Assembly: GCA_009746045.1 (NCBI GenBank)
Contig: RPFO01000667.1
Coordinates: 753,221 to 817,220 of the forward strand
From: Mesostigma viride
Taxonomy: Eukaryota > Streptophyta > Mesostigmatophyceae > Mesostigmatales > Mesostigmataceae
DNA length: 64,000 nucleotides
Direction: 5' to 3'
The position numbers and the translations under genes were made by a program. The notes beneath the pieces were generated by a model. The model saw only the letters and a list, made by a program, of their open reading frames with translations. It was not told the origin of the DNA and made no database searches. Shown piece by piece: positions 56,133 to 64,000 of this stretch (position 1 is the first letter of the stretch; each line of letters begins with the position of its first letter).

Positions 56133-58276
56133 CTAATAGCCCTGCTGCACCGCAAAATCAGCCCGCGTACGGCGGAGCATGATGTCAGCCATGGCCCGAG
56201 TCAGCGCCACCGACAAGCGCTGACGCCAATATGACGTCCAGGTCCGCGCCGACCATGGGGCCCGCTGGCCCTCCAGGTCCAGCCGGTCCTCCCGGAGCCG
56301 GCAACACTCCTTGAAGAAGGCGGAGGTCAGGGGCCCCATGGCCCCAAACTCCTCCAGGACAAAGGGCACCACACGATGGTGCCCGACGTCGCCGTAGGCC
56401 AGGAGCTTGGCCCGCTCCGCCCGGTCCGCCGTGTAACCTGCCGTGAGGGAGGCCCCAGCCACGTGGCTAAGAGCCAAGGGCCGCGCCACCGAAACGTCAA
56501 TAAGCAGATGCCGGCCACCCCCCTCAAAGTCCAGCACCACGATGTCAGGCCGGTGGTTGGGGGAATAGAAGGCAGCGCCATCCGCATCCTCGGACCGGAT
56601 GTTCGCGTGGGGGAAAACCGACCGAATCATGGCGAGCACCACCGTCAGGAGGACAGTGTGCAAATACAAATACCAATTCTGATTCTGTTGGCCCCCCATG
56701 CAGGCAAGGTAGTGAGTCCCCGTGGGATCCAGCGGCTGCCCACAGCTACCACAAGGCCGCCCGGCCGGAACAAGAGGCTGCGGGGCAAATAGCTGGTGCC
56801 GGAGCGCCACCGAGTAGTGGCTGGGAGCCAAGGCGAATGGGGGGGCCATGGGAAGAGCACGAAGGTACGCCGAGCCCACACTCCGCAAGGAAAGCGAGAA
56901 CAGCCACGCACGTCCCTGGGCGTTGAGGTCCGCGAAAAGAGCAATCCAATCAGCCGTGTGCAGAATACCCGCGTAGGTTTTCTGGTGTTTATCGATGACG
57001 CGAGCAGGGAATGCGGCGGGAGATTGAACGGAGGCGACCGAGGGAGTGCCGCGAGGGAGGTGGCGCTGTACCGCCTGAGCGGCACGGACGGGAGAACAGG
57101 CCTGCTGGATCTCAGCATAGGCCTCCTGGATGGCGGTGACGAAGGGCAAAGGGCTGCTGGGGTCCAGGAGGTCAGGCGCTGCCGTTGCCAAAAGGGGCAG
57201 GAGCCGGCAGCTTTCCGCCCACGACTGAGCGACGGAGCCCAAAAATGCTGCTGGGGCCAGCCGGGCGGCACGAGTCAGACCACAGCCACCCATCCGTGCA
57301 GGCAGGGAGGCAATGCGAATAGCATGTGGCGGGAGGTCGGGGCCCGGGACCAGCTGCGCCAAGGCCGACTGGATGCGTTCGTCGTGGCCCTCGGCGGCCA
57401 GCCGGACCTGAGCCGGAAGAGCGCCCCGGAGCCAGTGAACGACGCGAGGGTGAGCGCAAAACCACAGAAGCAGACCCTTGGTCTGCGAATCATGAAGGCG
57501 CGCAATCAAGGGCAGTACCTCAGTGCGTGCCTCGAGGGCGGCCCGCAGAGCATCGATGACAAACGCGGGGTCGCCAACCGGAACGCCGAGGACATCCAAC
57601 CCATGGAGGCGCTCGTCCCGGCCCAAGAGCTGGGGCGGAAAGCCGGAGCAATCACCTTGGGGCGAGTACACCGCGCACTTGGCCAGGGTCAACTGGAGGT
57701 TGATGTCGGCCACCGCGGTCTGCAGTGCCAGCAGAGCCGCGGTGGTGTCCGGCACAGGGCCCAGAAGGTAGATATCATCCAAGTAGGCCTGAATAGCGAC
57801 CGCCGGGTGGGCAGCATGGACCGCTTGGAGGCAACCCTGGAGGGGGGCGGCAAAGTACAGGGGTCCCAGGGGGTCCCCTTGCTGGGTGCCCGACCGCGAC
57901 AGCAGGCCGCCGCGAGTGCCGTCCTCCATGATGTGAACCAGTTGGCCGGGCTGGCCGTAGCACACGGCTGTCCAAGCGTACAAGTCCTCGAAGGACTCCA
58001 GGACGGCCGCAAACATGCTGGCGCGGGACAGACTGTTGAACGCGTTGTGGCAGTCGACCTTGACGACAGCGTGGGTGGGGTGGGCCTCGAGGTAGGCCTG
58101 CACCGAATGGATGAGGATATCCGCCCCGCCTGGAGTCGTCACCCCCAGCTGGGCCGCCACCGAGGTCTCACCTGCTGCGAGGGGCGGGCAGAAAAAGGCA
58201 CGAAGCTCGGGCGCCTTTTGGCGGCAGATCACTTTGCCCACGAGCTTGCGGAGCACCTCACCGCAGGCGATCGGGC
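56133..58276 (-). CDS. B-element reverse transcriptase with CCHC finger and RLE endonuclease, 5'-truncated
   Basis: A paralogue of the A protein, open for about 714 codons to the truncation point. At 58276 the coding sequence stops abruptly within the RPIACGE block, so RT motifs upstream of it are lost. Present: KVDCHNAFNSL (motif A), GTQQGDPLGPLYF (B), QAYLDDIYLLG (C, YLDD), a CGSCG...H...C finger, RPDIVVLDF and LLIDVSV (endonuclease), ending FAVQQGY. The 3' UTR and tail run to about 55991. Its truncated 5' end joins an ORF1-only element with a 12-bp target duplication (GGTATATATATT, 58277-58288 and 53026-53037). Confidence 0.88.
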
Positions 58277-58735
58277 GGTATATATATTCCTAGTCTGAGG
58301 TGGCAGGAGGGGGCTGCCAGGGCTTGTGGTCAACGCGGATGACCGCCCCCCTCCAGTATACCGGCTTCCCCCTTGCGCTCTGCCGGAGCTGAAGGTAGGT
58401 CGGCCATAGCTCGCGTCGCCGCTGTTGCTGGGCCAGGGTCAAGTCGTCGTCCAGCGTGAAGCGAGTCTCCGAGAGCTTCTTGCGGCATTTAATTAAGGAA
58501 CGCCAGCTTGTCCGCCATGTACTTAAAGGTGAGGAGCACGGGTGCCGGGCCAGCCTTCCCCCGCGCGCGGGGGAGGCGGACAGCCGACATGTCCAGCTCA
58601 CCAGTGAGTAACATGGGGGCAAAAATGGCGCGCTTAAATGCTTCAAGAAGGCTCGTGGAGGTCTCACCTGCCGGCTGGTCGAAGTGCTTGACGATGACAT
58701 TGTGGCTGCGCCGGGCGATGTCGGCTTCCTCGCGA
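58277..58735 (-). pseudogene. ORF1-only LINE derivative D3, ORF1 part
   Basis: Resumes the element split at 53037. It encodes AKMARLNAS-antisense strand ORF1 remnants: MADKLAFLN then a stop caused by the AATTAA insertion at 58491-58496, then the LDDDLTLAQQQRRRELWPTY block in another frame. It is cut at about 58735, where AAT-rich unique sequence begins. Confidence 0.8.
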
Positions 58736-59261
58736 ATAAACAACAATAGCAATAATAAATAAAAGGTAAACAATAATTCATAATAACAAAACAAAAATTG
58801 AATAAAGAAAAAGGTCATTGCTGGGACATGGTGAGGCAGAGGCGATGTTGGAGTATGGGTCAGGATCGAGTTTTAAATTTGTTTATTGGGTTTTACAATT
58901 GCATGATGTCTAGCTAGGTCAAGCGCTTTCATCCATGGCACTATTGGAAGTGCATAACCACATAGTTGTCTCACTAAACATGCGCGTGTATATGCATGGC
59001 TTGGCTTGATGTCCTTTCCAGGCATGCAGGCCGGACATAGCAGCTCATAATCTATCTAAGGTTGCCCATAATCAATTTCCCATGGCCCAGTCCTTATGAG
59101 GCAATACTTTCCAAGCAGTAAGTTCGTGACCCTTACTCATGGCCATGGTATCTAAGCCCGCCGGTGAAATCCTGACCAGTGCTTAAGTTTGACTCCAAGC
59201 GATGCAAGGCCGTGATCGAGTGTCTGTTGAGTTACGGCTGAGTCTTCCCGCACCAAGTATG

Positions 59262-59455
59262 AACATCTCAATGAGACAACCAGCGCAGGCCAGAAATCTG
59301 GAGACTCTGGACCATGGCAGCTCAGGCCTGCCGTTATCTGATCCGTGTTTTCCAGTCGTTCAGGATGATGGATATGAATGGAGATGGAATTGTGTAGCCT
59401 TGTTCATTGAAATTATGGCTTGCTAACTCTAAGAGCGACTAGATGACTGACCTAC
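59262..59455 (+). repeat. Dispersed repeat, family G
   Basis: Full-length copy, TCAATGAGACAACCAGCGCAGG to AGAGCGACTAGATGAC, directly beyond the stop codon of the minus-strand gene. A further partial copy is at 59822-59870. Confidence 0.7.
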
Positions 59456-59462
59456 ACTTGTC

Positions 59463-62400
59463 TCATTGATATGTGACCTTCGCAGACTTTCGCAGGAAGT
59501 CCATCACGTCTTTGAAGTCGATGCCTTCCTTCCGTGCAATCTGGGAACAACACGCACGCGGAAAGAAGCTTGCAACAACCGGAGAGTTGAGTAAACGCAG
59601 GATAGCAGGAAACTATCAGCCACTTAGAATTTGCAGCCGGCACACAAAATATGCATGCCAAGAGCAAAAGGTGCAGGATTGATTGAGTGGTAGGCAGGTA
59701 ATTTTTTTTCCCTACTGCAACAATGCTATTCTCAAGCACGGAGCAACGAGTAATCCATGCAAAACGCCACAACACGTATGCAAATAGAAACTGGTCATGC
59801 GGTTCAGCGCTTGCATGGCACAAATATGAATGAGACAACCAGTGCAGGCCAGAAATCCGGAGAAATCAGTACGTGAGAATGACTGTCAGCACTTGGACAA
59901 TAGGGACACTGCATCAGTACTACCTGCCCTGCAGTCATTGACACTCTTTCCCAACCACAGAGCACGCTGCCTGCCTGCCTGTGGACAGTGCCTGTTACTG
60001 GGGTCGGCTTATCACGCCCGATGCATCATGGTTTCGATGCATGCACGGGCAAACCATGCCTCACATCTTAGAGATAGACTATTGATCCAGGTGCCAACAT
60101 TACTGTTCTAGGAGGAATAGCGAAGGGGTTGGTGATTTCATGCATGAATACAAATCATGATGCGATGGATATGCTATATATAATAATGTCTCGTTGATAA
60201 ATGTAGTAGTATATCAAGGAGACAACCTTGATATACATGCAGTATACATACATGACAACCTTGATATACATATAGTATACATACATGACAACCTTGATAA
60301 AGATATTGTAGAAGTATATATTATAATGCCTGCTGATAGTAGTGCCGCGTGGTCTGCCTGGACATGGTCCTGGTGATGGTGGCAGCGTCTGCCTCTAGCG
60401 CTCACAAGGCACATGTATGGACGGGGACGTGTTGTTCCACGGCATCCTGGCCGGCTTTATTGTGACCCACACGGTGTAGATGCACTCAGGGCCCTCCAGC
60501 GGGCCGGCAACGTTGTTGCCTGCCTGTAGTTGTTAGTTGAATGTTGACTAGAGATCGTTATTCGCATGTGCCTGCCTTGCGCTTCAAGTGTATTGCCCGT
60601 CTCATTCCCGTCATTCATCACTCGGTTCCCGTAATTTTCAATGAATATAAAATACGATAGTATAAAGTAGTACAATATCATACTATACATTATTTATATC
60701 ATACCGCAGAGAGAACACACCCTGGGCAACCAAGAGGTCCCTACCATCGCACGGTGTGTGTAAGGGAAAAGATCGTACTACTGCAAGGAAAGAACATCCA
60801 CACTAAAAGGAAATCCACACCGTGGCAACACACACGCTCACATGCCAGGGTCCAAGCCTGCCCCGTGCGCAACCAATACACGCACCTTTGAAGAAAAATC
60901 TTCTTTCTCAAAGAAATATCTTTCTCAAAGAGATCAGTACCAAACCTTGGACCCAGAAGAAAGAGCCAAGTGCAATCAAACAGTCCTAACACGCACCTCC
61001 TCCTTTATCAGGTTCCACTTGAAGTCCTTCATTGACTGGGTGCCGAACTTGGCCCACGAGACCGAGTCCGCAATCTGAACGGGAAAGGGGGGTGTTAAAC
61101 CAAATCGGGGAACATCAGGGCCAGGTAAACCGATGAATTGTAAATAAGATATCAAGGGGCACAAACGGCCAACTGCACCAGGGGGAAAGGGGAGCTTGGG
61201 GGGGGGGAGGGTTGAACTATTAGGGGAACAAGAGGCCTTTGGGTAAACCAATGAACTATATGCAACATTAAGGGGCAGGCAAAGTACTCAGCCCCAAGTC
61301 AGAGATCTGCAAAATGCCAGGATATAAATAGATATATGAACGCCAATAGATTAAATGATAATAGTGAACGAAACGAGAGCCAGGTAACACAAAGAGACGA
61401 ATGAGAGTCCATTTCACGCAGCCACAGGTCTCTACCACGACTAGCTTGTGGGTGTCAGCGGCCAACGTTTTGCAGGACTAGCCCAACCATTGAAGTCACT
61501 GTAAAAGTTATGGGGATCTACCCCACCATGTGGGTGTCAGCGTTCGAGGCCGTATAGTCACTCAGCCGGCCACAAGGATAATGCTTCAACAGATAGGGCC
61601 ACAGGGCTACCAAGGATAAGGATACCCCACCCACTTTGCGTGGCAGAGTCAGAGGTGCTGGGCCAACAACAAGAACAAACTTTGTACTCACACTACAAGG
61701 GTCTAACCCCACCTTTTGCGTGTCTGCGTCGGACGTGGCCTGGATCTTCTCGCGCAACTGGCGGTCGACCACATCGTTGGACGCGCGCTCCGACTCTGAC
61801 CGCATGCGCGCCTCGATCTCGGTGCTGCGCGATAGTGACAAGGGGGTGTGCAAGGTCGTTTGCAAGGTGGTGTGCAAGGTCGTGTGCAAGGTAGTGTGCA
61901 AGGTAGTGTGCAAGGTAGTGTGCAAGGTAGTGTGCAAGGTAGTGTGCAAGGTCGTGTGCAAGGTAGTGTGCAAGGTCGTGTGCAAGGTTGTGTGCAAGGT
62001 CGTGTGCAAGGTCGTGTGCAAGGTAGTGTGCAAGGTTGTGTGCAAGGTAGTGTGATAAGATTGCGCAGCGGGTACTGACAGCAAGACGGTGGGGTGGGCA
62101 TGTCGCTTAGAGAGCCAGTGATTATGTGTCACGTGAGCGGGACAAAGTGAGGGAGAGCGCGACGCGACGTGCCAGGAATGACCCTAAATAAAGGCGTGGT
62201 CGATACTAGTAGTGTGGTCGCTATTAACACTGTGGTTGCTACTAACAGGGTGGTCACTGGTCGCTATTCATACTGTGGTTGCTACTAACAGGGTGGTCAC
62301 TGGTCGCTATTCATACTGTGGTTGCTACTAACAGGGTGGTCACTGGTCGCTATTCATACTGTGGTTGCTACTAACAGGGTGGTCACTGGTCGCTATTCAT

Positions 62401-63074
62401 ACTGTGGTTGCTACTAACAGGGTGGTCACTGGTCGCTATTCATACTGTGGTTGCTACTAACAGGGTGGTCACTGGTCGCTATTCATACTGTGGTTGCTAC
62501 TAACAGGGTGGTCACTGGTCGCTATTCATAGTGCGGTTCCTACTAATAGGGTGGTCACTGGTCGCTGTCATAAGGATGGCTGCACCCAAGCACTACTTTT
62601 CTGACTAGCTGCCGGTATGGAACGCTGCACCCCACTAGCAAACTGCATATGAAGACTGGCTGCTGCACCTAAATCACGCACTAACTACTGACCACTGCAC
62701 ATTGAGCGGCCACCTGTGTCCGCTCAAAACACTAGGACACAACAGAATTACTAAGCAACACTGCCCACTGCACGCCGAGCCCATACAACCAACTACTGAC
62801 CGCTGCACCCTACAAGCATACTGCATATAACTAATGACCACTGCATGTCAAGTACTTTTGGTTACTGACCGCTGCACATCGAGCACATTTAGCTACTGAC
62901 CGCCGCACGTCGAGCACATTTAGCTACTGACTGCTGCATGTGGAGCACATTTAGCTACTGACCGCTGCACGTCAAGTACTTTTGGTTACTGACCGCTGCA
63001 CGTCGAGAGGCCGCGTGTCAGGCGCGATGGGCTCCTTGCGGCCAATCGCGTGCACCGTCAGCGTGAAGCGTGCC
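59463..63074 (-). CDS. Unidentified conserved-looking protein, four 3' exons
   Basis: complement join(59463..59540, 60997..61074, 61713..61824, 62994..63074). All introns are GT..AG and phases agree (0, 0, 2, counted from the 3' end). The encoded C-terminus runs RFTLTVHAIGRKEPIAPD, then VQRTEIEARMRSESERAS with DRQLREKIQATSDADTQK (a charged helix), IADSVSWAKFGTQSMKDFKWN, and IARKEGIDFKDVMDFLRKS to stop. More exons are expected upstream of 63074. The introns hold a 12-bp array, two minisatellites and an A-element relic. The last intron plus the two 78-nt exons are simple and well supported. I do not recognise the family; no membrane segment or catalytic motif is evident. Confidence 0.65.
60222..60305. 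repeat. 33-bp tandem repeat, 2.5 copies
   Basis: Units begin ACAACCTTGATATACAT and include AGTATACATACATG; within the last intron of the minus-strand gene. Confidence 0.85.
60345..60650 (+). pseudogene. Old A-type retroelement 3' fragment
   Basis: Recognisable CGTGGTCTGCC..GGACATGGTCCT, CCGGCTTTATTGTGACCCAC and 3' end CCGTAATTTTCAATGAATAT, in the same order as 55650-55990 but much diverged. Confidence 0.65.
61845..62055. repeat. 12-bp minisatellite (GTGTGCAAGGT(A/C)), about 17 copies
   Basis: It starts just upstream (minus sense) of the acceptor of the 61713-61824 exon. Open in several frames because the unit is a multiple of three, but flanking splice sites place it in an intron. Confidence 0.9.
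62235..62570. repeat. 43-bp minisatellite, about 7.5 copies
   Basis: The unit contains GTGGTTGCTACTAACAGGGT and GGTCACTGGTCGCTATTCAT; nearly identical copies, so recently expanded. Confidence 0.95.
62860..62993. repeat. 32-bp tandem repeat carrying the exon edge and 5' splice site
   Basis: Four intron units contain the sequence of the 62994-63074 exon end plus its donor (minus sense GACGTGCAGCG/GTCAGTA), with small changes. Confidence 0.8.
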
Positions 63075-63118
63075 CTGCCGTGGGAAGAACAAACATGGAG
63101 GGACAAAAACGAAACAAA

Positions 63119-63300
63119 AGGGGGGTCAATGGGTGGGTAGGGGGGGGTTCAAAGGGGGGTCAATGGGCGGGCAGGGGGGGGTCAAAGGGGGGTCAATGGG
63201 CGGGTAGGGGGGGGTCAAAGGGGGGTCAATGGGAGGGTAGGGGGGGGGGTTCCAAAGGGGGGTCGATGGGCGGGCAGGGGGGAGTCCTAAGGGGGCTCTA
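63119..63300. repeat. G-rich minisatellite, about five copies
   Basis: Units of 35-38 bp with GGGGGGTCAATGGGCGGG; G-quadruplex-prone; upstream of the 63074 acceptor. Confidence 0.9.
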
Positions 63301-64000
63301 AATGGGGGTTATCAGAGCGTTTTTTTTGCCAAGAAGTTACTCAAAATGTTCCTAGAACGAGTGCTATTATTATTAAAATTATTATTACGAGTGCTATTAT
63401 TATTTCTTATAGATAAAATATCTTTGGGGGGAGCTTAGAACTAGTGCTGGGAGGATGGGGTTGGAGAAGGAAGCACGCCAACCTTTGCAAGCACTTCACA
63501 AGGTAGCGTGAGGCATAGGAGACATCATCCGCACCAGTTCTAAGCGAGGTCTTGAGGAGGAAGCAGAGGAGTTCACAACATTGTCCAAACTGAATCAATC
63601 ACAGTGAGATCCGGCCAGAGTTGTTTTTTTCAGAAGCTTCTCAATATGTTCCTGGAAAAGATCTCCCACATCCTCATGAAGTTGGTTTTCAAAAGTCACA
63701 GATGTCCTTTACTACTGGTGGTAGCGTAGCTTCCCTGGGCCACCAAACCATGACACGGTACTGAAGTCATAGCAGGCAGGAAGCCTGGAGCACGACATGA
63801 CCTCATCACTGCTCCCGCTGGTAATGTCAGAGATGATAATCTTTTACCTCCAAACGGCATTGTGATGTAAATCTTCTACCTCAAGAAGACCCCCTGTCAA
63901 CACCTCCTACATTTGGGGCAGTCAGGGCCCATGCTCTCCCACATGCCCCTGCATCCTTGTAGGCCCCGTTACAGCCAACGTACTTCTTGCCCCGGAGAGG
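63301..64000. other. No gene recognised at window end
   Basis: A minus-strand frame at about 63920-64000 (GKKYVGCNGAYKDAG) might be an exon edge, but it runs off the window and cannot be tested. Confidence 0.35.

Noticed and set aside
53038-56184. DNA transposon with 190-bp terminal inverted repeats enclosing the A ORF
   Set aside because: The arms are the 3' end of the B element, the enclosed ORF is a reverse transcriptase, and separate target duplications exist for the inner and outer insertions.
56796-58298. 500-codon plus-strand open frame
   Set aside because: Antisense shadow of the B element RT, which has all expected motifs on the minus strand.
61518-62132. 204-codon frame with repeated Thr-Leu-His-Thr
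   Set aside because: Produced by the 12-bp minisatellite; flanking exon structure shows the array is intronic.
4-64000. Bacterial or viral origin of the window
   Set aside because: Phase-consistent GT..AG introns, LINEs, LTR elements and a mitochondrial carrier indicate nuclear eukaryotic DNA; GTG/TTG 'starts' of several frames are not real starts.

Overview
The window looks like nuclear DNA of a photosynthetic eukaryote, most likely a green alga. The evidence is: spliced genes with GT..AG introns; a mitochondrial ADP/ATP carrier; a gene of a family I know from cyanobacteria and plastid-bearing eukaryotes; TTTAGGG-type telomere-like repeats at 16767-16798; a TGTAA signal after the carrier gene; and GC-rich coding sequence. 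The species cannot be named from the sequence.

Layout. 1-826 is a pure AGTG microsatellite. 827-4440 is retroelement debris. 4889-9924 (minus) is a six-exon gene whose exon phases all agree. 11481-12512 (plus) is the uninterrupted ADP/ATP carrier. 12818-14815 is a decayed LINE with two small retroelement insertions. 15534-19543 (minus) is the 3' part of a large Gly/Ser/Gln-rich gene. 19544-23388 holds no gene I recognise. A coiled-coil gene exon (23389-24033, minus) and a PPIE-type RRM gene (25177-26735, plus) are divergently arranged. 27000-58800 is almost entirely a nest of retroelements. 59463-63074 (minus) holds four phase-consistent exons of an unidentified gene, and the rest is minisatellites and unassigned sequence.

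The retroelements fall into families that insert into each other. There is (i) a young, nearly intact Copia-type LTR element (34579-42227) with a GGCAT target duplication; (ii) LINEs with a YADD reverse transcriptase, plus ORF1-only derivatives that share their 3' hairpin and TTAA-repeat tail; (iii) two related RLE-type non-LTR elements, called A (YMDD) and B (YLDD); and (iv) short elements with hairpin 3' ends or tRNA-like segments. One stack can be read layer by layer: an ORF1-only element was hit by a B element, whose tail was then hit by an A element.

The most unusual signal is a mutational one. When repeat copies are compared, many of their indels are exact 4-bp insertions of one form: a dinucleotide XY becomes XY, its reverse complement, then XY again (for example TG to TGCATG, CT to CTAGCT, GT to GTACGT). 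I list 26 such sites, found in every old repeat family I could compare. A second recurrent signal is that four of the spliced genes carry extra copies of their own exon edges, splice site included, inside the adjoining intron.
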